Assembly (NCBI RefSeq): GCF_016863275.1
Contig: NZ_BOOO01000040.1
Span: forward strand, 113,883 to 177,882
Source of the DNA: Planotetraspora mira
Lineage (GTDB): Bacteria > Actinomycetota > Actinomycetes > Streptosporangiales > Streptosporangiaceae
Length of the DNA: 64,000 bases
Reading direction: 5' to 3'
In this document: piece after piece, positions 16,907-25,306 of the stretch
How positions within the stretch are numbered: position 1 is the first letter of the stretch
How the letters are laid out: each line of letters begins with the position of its first letter
Program-made: the position numbers and the translations under genes
The notes under the pieces: model-generated
The model's input: only the letters and a program-made list of their open reading frames with translations
Told to the model about the DNA's origin: nothing
The model's database searches: none

Positions 16907-17344
16907 CTATCCGGGCACAACGGTGTGTGGCCCGGCTCCAACCGGGACGGTCGTTAGGACGCCGGCACGGTGCAGCCCGTCCCGCGCTGCGGAGATCGCT
17001 TCTGGGGTGGTCGCGAAGACGCGCCCGGCCTCGTCGAGCCGTGCGATCACACCGAGAGCGCGTAGTGGCTGGTGGTGGCCGTCGCGGATCCCGGAGACAT
17101 AGACAGTGATCCCGCGGTGCTCCAGTCGCCGGATCGCATCGCCGGGTACGTCGGGCCGGATCGGTACTGCGTCGAGGCGAACATTGCGAGCGACGGCTCG
17201 CAGGAACAGCGCGCCCTGGTCGAGCCACTCTCGGGTGGGGAACAACGCGGCGGGCGCGTACGGCCCCAAGGGCCGCATGCGCAAGGCCGCCAGGCCGCCG
17301 AACGCGCGCAGGCTGCAAGTAAGCAGCACTGCGCAGATGTGCAA
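16907..17344 (-). pseudogene. SulP-type anion transporter remnant (STAS domain)
   Basis: A 145-residue frame whose second half, with RRLEHRGITVYVSGIRDGHH, RALGVIARLD and RVFATTPEAISAARDGL, is the C-terminal STAS domain of SulP sulfate/bicarbonate transporters. The start of the STAS domain and all transmembrane segments are missing; the first 60 residues do not continue the family. It is probably a deletion remnant, though a stand-alone STAS protein cannot be excluded. Its 5' end abuts the dispersed repeat at 17366. Confidence 0.6.
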
Positions 17345-17365
17345 GCTGTCAGCTTGGGAATCGAT

Positions 17366-17438
17366 TAGTGATCTACCCTCTCTGAGCTGGGAAACCGAGG
17401 GTGCAGCTCAGGCGTGGTCGAGTCCCCGCGACTTCGTG
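17366..17438. repeat. Dispersed ~70-bp repeat (second type), copy 1
   Basis: Shares CTCTGAGCTGGGAAAC and GGTCGAGTCCCCG with 28702-28773. The copies align over about 70 bp with scattered mismatches. This copy lies between the SulP remnant and the membrane protein gene. Confidence 0.6.
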
Positions 17439-17516
17439 AGTCGAAGCGGTAGGAACCCTTTCTCGTGCCCGTCGGTACTACCTGGTGAGTCATTTCACTG
17501 GGCAGGAAGGCCAAGC

Positions 17517-18707
17517 GTGGACGATCAGGAGGTACTCGACAGCGGAAACGGGACACGCGTCGCGCGCTGGGTGGTTGTGGCAGCAGGCGTGTTCGTAGTG
17601 CTGCTGGCAGCAGTGACGGCCTGGCCTAGGACTGCCGGGATGCGGCTCGCGGACAGTCCGACGGCGTCGGCGGCCACGCTCACACCATCCGTGCCGGCAT
17701 CGGCGGTGACAACCGCGACGGCGGTGGCTCCGGGGATCTGGATAGGCGTTGAGAGGGCCGACGAAGACCGGCTGCCCCGGCTGGAGACGGTCCTGCCTGA
17801 CAAACTCTCGCTGAACGGCGCCACTCCGCTATCCGCCGCGCCGATCGCGCGGGCACTGGCGTTGTTCCAACGAGGCGGCGAGGGTGACCCCGGCCCAGTG
17901 CTCGCCCTGGGGGGCGACGGCGGATTACGCGAACTGGACAACATTGGGTTGACCAGGGTGACCGACCGGCATGGGAACGAGCAATCTGCCTTGGACGACA
18001 CCGCGCTGAGCCCGGACGGACGTATGGCGGCCTTTCCACAGCGGGATGAGGTCGTGGTCGTCGACCTGACTGACGCCACCTCCCGCCGCTGGCGGGTGCC
18101 CGGCTTCAACGAGATCGTCTCCTGGCGTCCGGACGGCGTCACGCTCGTGGTCGAGCAGGAGGAGGCGGTGTACCTGGTGGACAGCGACACCGGGCGGGTC
18201 AGGCATCCGCCGTACCCCGGGTTCGGGACGGTGGCGGGCGGCGAGCCGGGGACGGACCTCTATCGACTGCACAACCCCTCATCGCAGGTGGCTGAACTGA
18301 CACGCTGGGACACCTCTGGGACTCTGCTGAGCCGCATGCGCCCTCGACTCGCCGTGGGCACGGGCGATTGGTGGGGGACGGGCTGGCTGCGCGGCGGGCG
18401 TATCGCCGGGGACGTCTTCGGCGCTGGAGGCCCGCGCCCCTATGCCGACGTCATCGAGGCCGAAGTGATTGTGGTGCTGGACGCCGAGACAGGGCAGCTC
18501 GCCGCAGGACTTGTGTTGCCGGGGATGGATCGGTGGACGGGGTGCTGTCAGGTGATGGGCTGGTACGACGAGGACACGGTGCTCTTCGCCAGTCGGGGCC
18601 GGCCCTCCCGGCTGCTGGCCTGGCGGGTGTCCCGCGGCGAGCTGCTGCGGGTCGCCGACCTGCCTGACAACGCCATGGTCGCGCTAGGAGACCTCAGTCG
18701 CGGCTGA
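17517..18707 (+). CDS. Membrane-anchored beta-propeller-like extracellular protein
   Basis: The GTG at 17517 follows an AGGAAGG ribosome-binding site at normal spacing; the open frame upstream runs through the dispersed repeat and is not coding. The 396-residue product has a short cytoplasmic start, one transmembrane helix (about residues 20-38) and an extracytoplasmic Thr/Ala-rich linker. The remainder has repeated short beta blocks (DTALSPDGRMAAFPQRDEV, then VSWRPDGVTLVVEQ and EVIVVLDAETGQL), the look of TolB/WD40-type propellers. It may bind a ligand or report envelope state. No enzyme motif seen and no operon partner. Confidence 0.7.
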   Translation: MDDQEVLDSGNGTRVARWVVVAAGVFVVLLAAVTAWPRTAGMRLADSPTASAATLTPSVPASAVTTATAVAPGIWIGVERADEDRLPRLETVLPDKLSLNGATPLSAAPIARALALFQRGGEGDPGPVLALGGDGGLRELDNIGLTRVTDRHGNEQSALDDTALSPDGRMAAFPQRDEVVVVDLTDATSRRWRVPGFNEIVSWRPDGVTLVVEQEEAVYLVDSDTGRVRHPPYPGFGTVAGGEPGTDLYRLHNPSSQVAELTRWDTSGTLLSRMRPRLAVGTGDWWGTGWLRGGRIAGDVFGAGGPRPYADVIEAEVIVVLDAETGQLAAGLVLPGMDRWTGCCQVMGWYDEDTVLFASRGRPSRLLAWRVSRGELLRVADLPDNAMVALGDLSRG

Positions 18708-18744
18708 GAAGCCGCTCGCTTGGGCGCGGCGGTATCAGATGCGG

Positions 18745-18963
18745 TACGGGCGGAGCCTCGGCGGCGACAGATCGGCAGATGCATCGGCATCGGCCTGCTT
18801 ACTCTCGTTGGAGCCAAGCTGGTCCAATGAGAGGCGTAGCCGGCGAGCTGCTTCGTCGTGATGTCCTGCGGTCGGCGCGCTGAATTCCGCGAAGCCATCC
18901 AGCCGGGCCCGTCCAAAGAAGTCCAGCCGGCGCGGATCGTCCCCGCTACCCGTTAACCCTGCT
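18745..18963 (-). pseudogene. C-terminal fragment of an XRE regulator with TPR-like domain
   Basis: The minus-strand stretch RRLDFFGRARLDGFAEFSA then AGHHDEAARRLRLSLDQL resembles the TPR-like C-terminal region of actinomycete XRE regulators (the 'ARLDGF...AGxxxEA' pattern). The helix-turn-helix part is absent and the end drifts out of pattern. A frame is open from 19013 to 18735, but I see no ribosome-binding site. Read as a remnant. Confidence 0.4.
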
Positions 18964-19037
18964 CCGCAGCGGATCCGTGCCCATCCGCGGCCGAGTCGCG
19001 GTGGAGGGGCCATGCCGGCAAATACTTAAGCAGTCAC

Positions 19038-19067
19038 TTGACTATCAGCTCGCGAAAAGCGCATAGT
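19038..19067 (+). promoter_or_regulatory. Promoter of the MFS unit (TTGACT - 18 bp - CATAGT)
   Basis: TTGACT (19038-19043) and CATAGT (19062-19067) are spaced 18 bp. ACTTGACTAT (19036-19045) and ATAGTTAAGT (19063-19072) form an inverted repeat with 9 of 10 bases matching, overlapping the promoter, so a repressor may bind here. Transcription would start at or next to the ATG at 19075. Confidence 0.5.
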
Positions 19068-19074
19068 TAAGTAC

Positions 19075-19152
19075 ATGCCTAACCATTCGGAGCGGCGGCA
19101 GGGCACCGGCGACTGGCTCGACGCGCTCGGCGCCGACCTGCGGCGCGGATGA
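19075..19152 (+). CDS. Putative 25-residue leaderless mini-ORF upstream of the MFS gene
   Basis: ATG at 19075 lies about 8 nt after the -10 box, so it would head a leaderless transcript. The 25-codon frame begins MPNHSERRQGTGDWL and ends in TGA at 19152, 12 bp before the MFS ATG, with AGAGAGG between. It may be a regulatory leader or the first codons of a lost regulator gene. A similar arrangement exists before the kinase gene at 4019. Confidence 0.35.
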   Translation: MPNHSERRQGTGDWLDALGADLRRG

Positions 19153-19164
19153 AGAGAGGCCATC

Positions 19165-20583
19165 ATGACAAGGACCCCCTGGCAGATGCTCACTCTGCTG
19201 GGCACGGCGTTCTTCATGACCATCCTGGACGGCACCAGCCTGCTGTCGGCCCTGCCCTCCATCGAGCGTGACCTGGAGTTTCACGGCCCCGCGATTCAGT
19301 GGACGGTGACGGCCTACGCATTGGCCTTCAGCGGCTTGCTGTTGCTGTCCGGCAGAGTCGCCGACTTGCTGGGACGCCGCAAGGTGTTCCTGGCCGGGAT
19401 GGTGCTGCGGGTGCTGTCATCGCTGCTCTGCGGGCTGGCGCCCTCTCCTGAGATGCTGGTGGCCGCCCGCGCCCTGCAGGGCGTCTCGGCGGCGATCATC
19501 GCTCCCGCCGCGCTGTCCATCGTGATGAACGCCTTCGCCGAGGGCCCGGAGCGCAACAAGGCGCTTGCTGTCTGGGGCGGGCTCGGGGGGTTCGGGGCGA
19601 CCGCGGGGCTGCTGCTCGGCGGGCTCATCACCGACACGCTCGGCTGGCAGTGGGTCTTCTGGGTCAACGTCCCCGTCGGGGCGACGGTCCTGCTGCTGGC
19701 GCCGGTACTGCTTCACGAGAGCCGTACACACACACGAGGGTTCGACCTCGCGGGCGCGCTGACGATCACCCCGGCACTCGTCCTGCTGGTGTACGTCATC
19801 GTCCGGGTGCCGAGTGACGGCTGGGACGGCAGGCTGTTGACTGTCGCAGCAGCGCTCGTCGCGTTGTTCGTGATGATCGAACGGCGTTCCGCGGCTCCGC
19901 TGCTGCCATTCCGCCTGCTGGGTTCGCGGGTGCTGGTCGGCGGGAACCTTTTACTACTGATCGCAGGGATGGCGGTCGACGGCATGCTGATCACCCTGAC
20001 CTCGCACGTGCAGCAGGTGCTGGGCTGGTCTGCGGTGCAGTTCGGTCTGGCGGCCGCGACGATGACCGTGGCGTCGGTGGCGGGCGCGCTGTTCAGCCAG
20101 CGAGTGGTGACCAGGCTTGGCATACGACTGGTGGCCACCTCGGGAACCGTGCTGCTGGGCGCGGCCTGCCTGCTGCTCACCCGGATCTCGGCCGACGGCT
20201 CGCTCGGCCTCCTGCTCATGGCGCTGCTGGTGTTCGGCGCCGGGATGGGCACAGCGGCCGTGTGCGCGCAGATCGCCGCGCTGACCGGCGTCGCCGAGCG
20301 CGACTCGGGCCTGGCCGCCGGGCTGGCCGACACCTCCTTCGCCATCGGCACCGCGCTTGGCGTCGCCATCTGCTCCAGCGCCGCCGCCGCGAGCGCGTCC
20401 GCGATCGGCGGGCCCGTAACGCTCGCCCTCGTCTCCGGACACCGCACCGCGTTCGCCACCACCGCCGTCATCGCCGCGACAGGCACGGTCCTCGCCCTGG
20501 CCCTACTGGGCAAGCGCGCGAACCGTTCGGATTCCAGAGGTCCCAAGCCCTGCGGCACCGGCCGCGCGCACCTTCGACGGTGA
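19165..20583 (+). CDS. MFS drug exporter, DHA2 (14-TM) type
   Basis: A 472-residue proton antiporter of the EmrB/QacA group. Motif C-like and early signatures are present: LDGTSLLSALPSIERDL in TM1, then WTVTAYALAFSGLLLLSGRVADLLGRRKVF (TM2 and motif A, about residues 50-75). Fourteen hydrophobic segments can be counted. It should export hydrophobic drugs or a metabolite. A TTA codon occurs near 19952 (in NLLLL), so in a Streptomyces-like host translation could depend on bldA. A promoter with an inverted repeat and a leaderless mini-ORF precede it. The C-terminal tail is long and basic, perhaps changed by recombination. Confidence 0.92.
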   Translation: MTRTPWQMLTLLGTAFFMTILDGTSLLSALPSIERDLEFHGPAIQWTVTAYALAFSGLLLLSGRVADLLGRRKVFLAGMVLRVLSSLLCGLAPSPEMLVAARALQGVSAAIIAPAALSIVMNAFAEGPERNKALAVWGGLGGFGATAGLLLGGLITDTLGWQWVFWVNVPVGATVLLLAPVLLHESRTHTRGFDLAGALTITPALVLLVYVIVRVPSDGWDGRLLTVAAALVALFVMIERRSAAPLLPFRLLGSRVLVGGNLLLLIAGMAVDGMLITLTSHVQQVLGWSAVQFGLAAATMTVASVAGALFSQRVVTRLGIRLVATSGTVLLGAACLLLTRISADGSLGLLLMALLVFGAGMGTAAVCAQIAALTGVAERDSGLAAGLADTSFAIGTALGVAICSSAAAASASAIGGPVTLALVSGHRTAFATTAVIAATGTVLALALLGKRANRSDSRGPKPCGTGRAHLRR

Positions 20584-20673
20584 GCGACTGACCTTCGCGG
20601 AGATCAGCGCTGGTCTCCAGCAGGCGGGATCGATCGCAGTACCTTCCGCAAAGCCCTCGTACCTGATCCTCCG

Positions 20674-21234
20674 TCAGCCTGTGGCGGCGAGGCGGCGGTC
20701 CGCCGTACCCGCGACGAACATGCGGCCCACCACCAGCCAGTAGACGCCGGCGACCAGACTGCCGCCGAGTTGGCTGAGGATTATCTCGAAGAACCACAGC
20801 AGCGGCAGGATCGCGGCGACGAGCCGGGGCACGTGGCCCGTCCGCCACAGCGATACCGCCATCACGATCCCCCCGGCGAGCATGGCCAGGTTCGCGGGAA
20901 TGGCGACGAAGACGAACCACGGGTAGTCCTCGCCGTGCAGGTTGGACGATGTGGCGCCGAACGCCAGCAGGACGTGGCCGACGGAGATGGTTGCGGCCCC
21001 GGCGAGGGCGGCCCTGCCCCCGTGGCGGGCCAGCGCGATCAGTCCGGGGACGAGCAGGATCAGCGAGACCGCGAACAGCCCGAGGGAGAGATGCTCCAGA
21101 CCGAGCACCAAGAAGGTGGTGTCGTAGGGCAGCACGGCCTGCCACACGCCGAGGCCGGCCATGATCAGGCCGCCGGCCATCGCCGACCAGCCCGCTGCGG
21201 TGCGCCCGCGGGGCGCTGTTTCATTTGAGATCAC
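20674..21234 (-). CDS. Hypothetical membrane protein
   Basis: A 186-residue protein with five to six hydrophobic segments spread evenly (MAGGLIMAGLGVWQAVL, LGLFAVSLILLVPGLIAL, LAMLAGGIVMAVSLW and others). Short loops are positively charged on the inside. No catalytic motif; it resembles small DUF-type actinomycete membrane proteins. Its ATG is about 130 bp from the start of the divergent kinase gene at 21364, so the two-component system may control it. Confidence 0.75.
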   Translation of the reverse strand: MISNETAPRGRTAAGWSAMAGGLIMAGLGVWQAVLPYDTTFLVLGLEHLSLGLFAVSLILLVPGLIALARHGGRAALAGAATISVGHVLLAFGATSSNLHGEDYPWFVFVAIPANLAMLAGGIVMAVSLWRTGHVPRLVAAILPLLWFFEIILSQLGGSLVAGVYWLVVGRMFVAGTADRRLAATG

Positions 21235-21363
21235 GCTGTAACGGTAGGAAGCAGGCAGATCGCGGCGCGTCCGCCGGAAGGCGCGACCTCCTACCGCGGA
21301 TGGCTGACCCGGCTACCGCCACGGACTGATGCCCGGCCGCCCGCGGCGAAGTACGGTCTAGCC

Positions 21364-22506
21364 GTGGACCCCCTAGCCCGGCTCGCACGCGTGCCGCGCC
21401 CGTCCAGGTCGGACCTCGCGCTCGCCGGGCTGCTGGCGGTCTGGGCCGTGGCCGAGGCGCTGGTGGCGCGCCCGGACCCGCTGTATGCCGGAATCACGTT
21501 CGCATTAGTGGTGACTCTGCCGCTGATGTTCAGACGGCACGCGCCGGTGATTGTGCTGGGGGTTACGGTGGCCGCGCTGCTGGTCTGGGCGGCCGTCACC
21601 ACCGGGCCGCCGGCGACCGTCGCGCCCTTCCCCACGATCCTGGTGTCCACATTCTCGGCCGCGCTGCACATCCGGTCCCTGCCGGTGGCGGCCCTGGCGT
21701 GGCCCTTGGCGGTCGGCGGTATGACCGGGGCGACGGCACTGCGGTTCTACGGCCCCTGGCCTGACGTGGGATCCCTCCTGATCCTGCTCTTCTTCGTCAC
21801 CGGCGCGTGGACGGCGGGCAGGCTGCTGCGCCGCCGTGACATCCAGCTGCGCGCATCCGAGGAGCGTACGCGCGAGCAGGCCAGGGAGGCGGTGGCGGCC
21901 GAGCGGCTGCGGATCGCACGCGAACTGCACGACGTCGTCGCCCACTCGCTGTCGATCATCGCGGTGAACGCCGGGGCGGCGCGGGAGCTGAGCGGGCTCG
22001 ACCCGGAACGGGCCCGCGACCACATGGACGCCGTGGCCGGTACGGCACGCGAGGCTCTGGCGGAGATGCGCCACGTGCTGGAGGCCCTGCGCGACGACGG
22101 CGACGACCGGCTCGCCCCGCAGCCCACCCTGGACAGGCTGCCCGAACTGGTCGAGCAGGCGAGGGCAGGCGGGCTGCCGGTACGACTGGTCGAGCAGGGA
22201 GAGCGCCTCGCGTTGCCCGCCGGGCTGGAACTGGCCGCATTCAGGATCGTCCAGGAAGCGCTTACCAACGTCCTGCGGCACGCGGGCGCGGCCGACACCG
22301 AGGTCAGGGTCGTCTACGGAGGCGCCGAACTCGGGCTGGAGGTCGTCAACGGGCCCGGCGCCGCCCAGGCCCCTGCGGCCGGTGGCGGCCACGGCCTGCT
22401 CGGGATGCGTGAGCGGGCCCGCCTGTACGGCGGAGCCCTGCACGCGGGTCCCGTCCCCGACGGCGGCTACGCCGTACGCATCCGACTCCCCGTGGAGCCC
22501 ACGTGA
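21364..22506 (+). CDS. NarL-family sensor histidine kinase (HisKA_3 type)
   Basis: A 380-residue membrane kinase. Four to five hydrophobic segments (about residues 20-155), then the HisKA_3 box ERLRIARELHDVVAHS with phospho-acceptor His (about residue 190), and HATPase_c (VQEALTNVLRHAG; GHGLLGMRERARL). TACGGT at 21352-21357 lies 6 nt before the GTG start, consistent with a leaderless mRNA. The stop overlaps the regulator ATG (ATGA). It is a second, distinct pair from the one at 4.1 kb; the lost inner motif D-x-G of the G1 box (here NGPGAA) is a notable change from DDGxG. Confidence 0.9.
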   Translation: MDPLARLARVPRPSRSDLALAGLLAVWAVAEALVARPDPLYAGITFALVVTLPLMFRRHAPVIVLGVTVAALLVWAAVTTGPPATVAPFPTILVSTFSAALHIRSLPVAALAWPLAVGGMTGATALRFYGPWPDVGSLLILLFFVTGAWTAGRLLRRRDIQLRASEERTREQAREAVAAERLRIARELHDVVAHSLSIIAVNAGAARELSGLDPERARDHMDAVAGTAREALAEMRHVLEALRDDGDDRLAPQPTLDRLPELVEQARAGGLPVRLVEQGERLALPAGLELAAFRIVQEALTNVLRHAGAADTEVRVVYGGAELGLEVVNGPGAAQAPAAGGGHGLLGMRERARLYGGALHAGPVPDGGYAVRIRLPVEPT

Positions 22507-23168
22507 TCCGTGTACTGATCGCCGACGACCACGCCCTGGCCCTGTCGGGACTGTCGGCCATGCTCGGCGTCCAGCCCGACATCGAGGTGGCCGGGACCGC
22601 CTCCGACGGCGTCGAGGCGGTGGCGCAGGCCAGGCGGCTGCGCCCCGATCTGGTGCTGATGGACATCCGGATGCCCAGGCTCGACGGCATCGAGGCCACC
22701 AGGCGGATCCGTGACACGCCGGGCGGCGGCCCCGCCGTACTGGTGCTCACCACCTTCGACCTCGACGAGTACGTCTACGACGCGCTGCGCGCGGGGGCGG
22801 GCGGTTTCCTGCTGAAGGACGCGCCGCCGGGACAGCTCGCCGAGGCGGTCAGGACCGTCGCCGCCGGGCAGGCGCTGCTCGCCCCGGCGGTCACACGGCG
22901 GCTGATTGAGCGCTTCCTGAGCGTCCCACCCGGCGGCGGCACTGCCCTGGAGCGCCTCACCGACCGCGAATGCGAGGTCCTCGCGCACGTCGGGCGCGGC
23001 CGGTCCAACGCGGAGATCGCCGCGGCTCTCCACCTGTCCGAGGCCACCGTGAAGACGCACCTGTCCAGGGTGCTGGCCAAGGCCGGACTACGCGACCGCG
23101 TGGCCGCCGTGGTCTTCGCCTACGAGCAGGGCCTGGTGCGGGCGGGCGAGGCCGCGCCCGGCGGATGA
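22503..23168 (+). CDS. NarL/FixJ-type response regulator
   Basis: A 221-residue regulator: receiver domain with DD (residues 8-9), phospho-acceptor in VLMDIRMPRLDG (about residue 53) and Lys in FLLKDAPP (about 104); LuxR HTH at the C-terminus (LTDRECEVLAHVGRGRSNAEIA, then EATVKTHLSRVLAKAG). It overlaps the kinase gene by 4 bp and should be phosphorylated by it. Its 3' end is overlapped by the frame of the MobC remnant on the other strand. Confidence 0.92.
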   Translation: MIRVLIADDHALALSGLSAMLGVQPDIEVAGTASDGVEAVAQARRLRPDLVLMDIRMPRLDGIEATRRIRDTPGGGPAVLVLTTFDLDEYVYDALRAGAGGFLLKDAPPGQLAEAVRTVAAGQALLAPAVTRRLIERFLSVPPGGGTALERLTDRECEVLAHVGRGRSNAEIAAALHLSEATVKTHLSRVLAKAGLRDRVAAVVFAYEQGLVRAGEAAPGG

Positions 23169-23260
23169 ACGCGCTTCAGCGGAACCGCTCGAAGACGCAC
23201 CCGCATCGCCTCGAGTACCAGCGCCACAGGGGCGCAGCGATCGAAGGCGGTCCGCACAAC

Positions 23261-23531
23261 ATCGCCTGGACGCACACGCCTGCATCAACTCGATCAACGC
23301 TTCCCGCAATGGGTCCGGCATCGGCGGGTTCGCCATCCGCGCCGCCGCCAGGGACGCCTCGGCCGCATACGCTCCCTGCGCCAACCCGAGCCGCTCCGCC
23401 GCCGCACGGAAGTCCGCGTAATCCTGCTCAGTCAGGACGAACTTCACCACGTACGACCTCGCCACGGCCTGCCGCTCCCGCCGCCGCTGCCTTACCTTCC
23501 TGCCCCTTGCTTCCACTTCCCCATCGGACAT
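23261..23531 (-). pseudogene. MobC-like relaxosome protein, 5' part only
   Basis: The frame starts ATG at 23531. Residues 1-85 fit plasmid/ICE mobilisation accessory proteins: basic RKVRQRRRERQAVA, then YVVKFVLTEQDYADFRAAAE (ribbon-helix-helix type), then LAQGAYAAEASLAAAR and DPLREALIELMQA. After about residue 85 the sequence leaves the family and runs on into the response regulator on the opposite strand, so the 3' part is lost. MobC-type proteins assist the relaxase at oriT; two strong inverted repeats lie directly upstream. Marks a decayed integrative or mobilisable element. No relaxase is present in the window. Confidence 0.6.
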
Positions 23532-23568
23532 GCCTCGACCGCTCCCCCGACGACCGCGCCCGGTCCCT

Positions 23569-23622
23569 GTTGATCAGGACCCACCTCGGCGCTACCGGCG
23601 GAAGTGGGAGGTTCTGATCAAC
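23569..23622. repeat. Inverted repeat upstream of the MobC remnant
   Basis: GTTGATCAGGACC (23569-23581) pairs with GGTTCTGATCAAC (23610-23622) with one mismatch over 13 bp and a 28-bp spacer. Confidence 0.6.
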
Positions 23623-23623
23623 T

Positions 23624-23667
23624 ATGTCCCCCTCTGAATCCCGCCGGATTCAGAGGTAATGGGACAT
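23624..23667. repeat. Large inverted repeat, candidate oriT stem
   Basis: CCTCTGAATCC (23631-23641) and GGATTCAGAGG (23646-23656) are perfect 11-bp arms around a 4-nt loop. Flanking ATGTCCC (23624-23630) and GGGACAT (23661-23667) extend the stem after a 4-nt bulge. It lies about 100 bp upstream of the MobC-like start, a usual place for an origin of transfer; a terminator or operator is the alternative. Confidence 0.55.
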
Positions 23668-23804
23668 TACGCTCCCGCCGTCTTCCCACGTGCGGTACAT
23701 CCCCCCGCCGGCGTCGTCGTCGTCGAGCTCGCTCGTCGGCTGCCGCGGGCACCCGGAGGCGGTCTCATGTTCGACTCCACGAGAGGAAGCTCCGACCGAG
23801 CTGT

Positions 23805-24530
23805 TCAACTCGCACCGAGCAACTCGGTGATCTGTGCGTAGAACGCGGCGGGGTCGCCGACGAGCGACGCCTTCACCATTGCGGTCCAGTCATCGACGAT
23901 CACCTCGATCGAGCCGGCGGCCAGTCCGTCGAGCGAGCGGCGCGGCACCTCGCGGGGATCGATCTTGGGCCCGTCGTATCCGGCCATGATGTCCGTGTCG
24001 GCGGCGCCGAGGAGGACGCCTTGGACGAGCGTGCCCTGAGCCGCGAGCTCGAGACGGACGCCGTTCGTCATGTTCCACTCCGCAGCCTTGGCAGCGGAGT
24101 ACGAGCCGGTGCCCGGGCCGGCGAACCACGACAGCGCCGACAGCACGTTCACGATTGCACCTCCGCCGTTGGCCGCGAGGACGGGGCTGAACTCACGGAT
24201 CACGTCGAGCGTGCCCCAGAAGTGCGTGTCCATCTCGCGCTGTACCTCGTCCAGGTCACCCGTGACGAGGGCGGCACCGGTCGCGATGCCGGCGTTGTTG
24301 ACGAGGAGGGTCACATCCCGCGCGGTCGCCGCTGCCGCGATGACGGACTCGTGGTCGACAATGTCGAGTCGCAGCGGCACCACCCGGGTGTCGTCGAAGT
24401 CGAGGCTCTCGGGGCGGCGAGCCGTCGCGTAGACCTTGCTCGCCCCGCGCTCGAGCAGTTCGAGCACGAACTGACGGCCGATACCGCGGTTGGCTCCGGT
24501 GACGAGGGCGATCTGGTCGGTGACGTTCAT
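23805..24530 (-). CDS. Short-chain dehydrogenase/reductase
   Basis: A 241-residue classical SDR: cofactor loop TGANRGIG (residues about 11-18), NNAG (about 81), catalytic Ser in NVLSALSWF and YSAAK (Tyr/Lys) about residue 147. Such proteins reduce ketones or oxidise alcohols with NAD(P)H. It is divergent from the MerR regulator at 24665, with a dyad at 24603-24617 in between, so it is probably the regulated gene. No other gene is in the unit. Confidence 0.92.
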   Translation of the reverse strand: MNVTDQIALVTGANRGIGRQFVLELLERGASKVYATARRPESLDFDDTRVVPLRLDIVDHESVIAAAATARDVTLLVNNAGIATGAALVTGDLDEVQREMDTHFWGTLDVIREFSPVLAANGGGAIVNVLSALSWFAGPGTGSYSAAKAAEWNMTNGVRLELAAQGTLVQGVLLGAADTDIMAGYDGPKIDPREVPRRSLDGLAAGSIEVIVDDWTAMVKASLVGDPAAFYAQITELLGAS

Positions 24531-24602
24531 GGGTTCCTTGCTTCCTGCGTAGGTCTCTCGGGTTCGGCGAGCCGCATCCGGCCCGGCATCGGCTAACCTA
24601 AA

Positions 24603-24620
24603 ACCTCACATTGACGTCAA
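24603..24620 (-). promoter_or_regulatory. MerR-type operator/promoter between SDR and MerR genes
   Basis: ACCTCACATTGACGT (24603-24617) is an imperfect dyad (ACCTCA/TGACGT) overlapping a minus-strand TTGACG -35 box (24615-24620). A dyad placed at or just after the -35 box is typical for MerR regulators acting on a divergent gene. No good -10 is seen. Confidence 0.4.
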
Positions 24621-24664
24621 GGGCAAGTCGAGAACCGCGAAGCCGGAATCAGAAGAGGGCACAG

Positions 24665-25129
24665 ATGCGGATAGGCGAGATCGCACACCATGCGGGGGTC
24701 AGCACCAGAGCTCTCCGGTACTACGAAGAGCAGGGTCTGCTCACCCCGGAACGCACCCCCAGCGGCCAGCGAACCTACCCCGAGTCAGCCGTCGAACGCG
24801 TCCGGCTGATCCAGCAGTTCTTCACCGCCGGCCTGCCCAGCCGGACCATCCTGCAGCTGCTGCCCTGCGTCGATACCGGGCACGCCTCCCCCAAGGCCTT
24901 CGAGCTGCTGGCATCGGAGCGCAACCGCATCACCGCCGCCATGGCCGACCTTGCTGCCGCACGCGACGCCCTCGACCGCATGATCGACATCGCGAACCAT
25001 CCAACTCCCGAACACTGCCCTGCCCTCCGTGAGCCCGCCTGGGCGCCGTACAACCCTGCCGACGCAACGCGGACTGCACCTCACCCAACTGCGGCTCGCG
25101 ATGCGTCAGCCACGCTCATCACCATGTGA
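24665..25129 (+). CDS. MerR-family transcriptional regulator
   Basis: The ATG at 24665 gives MRIGEIAHHAGVSTRALRYY, the canonical MerR start; longer starts upstream are not needed. The HTH and wing occupy residues 1-70 (LLTPERTPSGQRTYPESAVERV), a coiled-coil dimer helix about 80-118. The C-terminal part (about 120-154) is short and has one Cys only, so metal sensing is unlikely. It probably activates or represses the divergent SDR gene. Confidence 0.92.
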   Translation: MRIGEIAHHAGVSTRALRYYEEQGLLTPERTPSGQRTYPESAVERVRLIQQFFTAGLPSRTILQLLPCVDTGHASPKAFELLASERNRITAAMADLAAARDALDRMIDIANHPTPEHCPALREPAWAPYNPADATRTAPHPTAARDASATLITM

Positions 25130-25306
25130 CCGTGGCACAGCGGAGACCAGGCCCGCCTTGCACGGCCCTCTCCCCCGTCGAGATAGGCCAAACGGACCCC
25201 GTGATCTCGGCGAACTTCTATCTCGGCGTGGGACGGGTGTTCATCCTCGGCCTCCCTCGGGACGGGAAGTCGACCCTGCGCTGTAGGGCTCGTGAGCGCT
25301 CGCCCC

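Noticed and set aside
23624..23667. CRISPR or tandem repeat array
   Set aside because: It is one inverted repeat, not repeated at regular spacing; no CRISPR array was seen in the window.
24611..24664. Longer start for the MerR regulator
   Set aside because: It would extend over the divergent operator; the ATG at 24665 gives the canonical MerR N-terminus.
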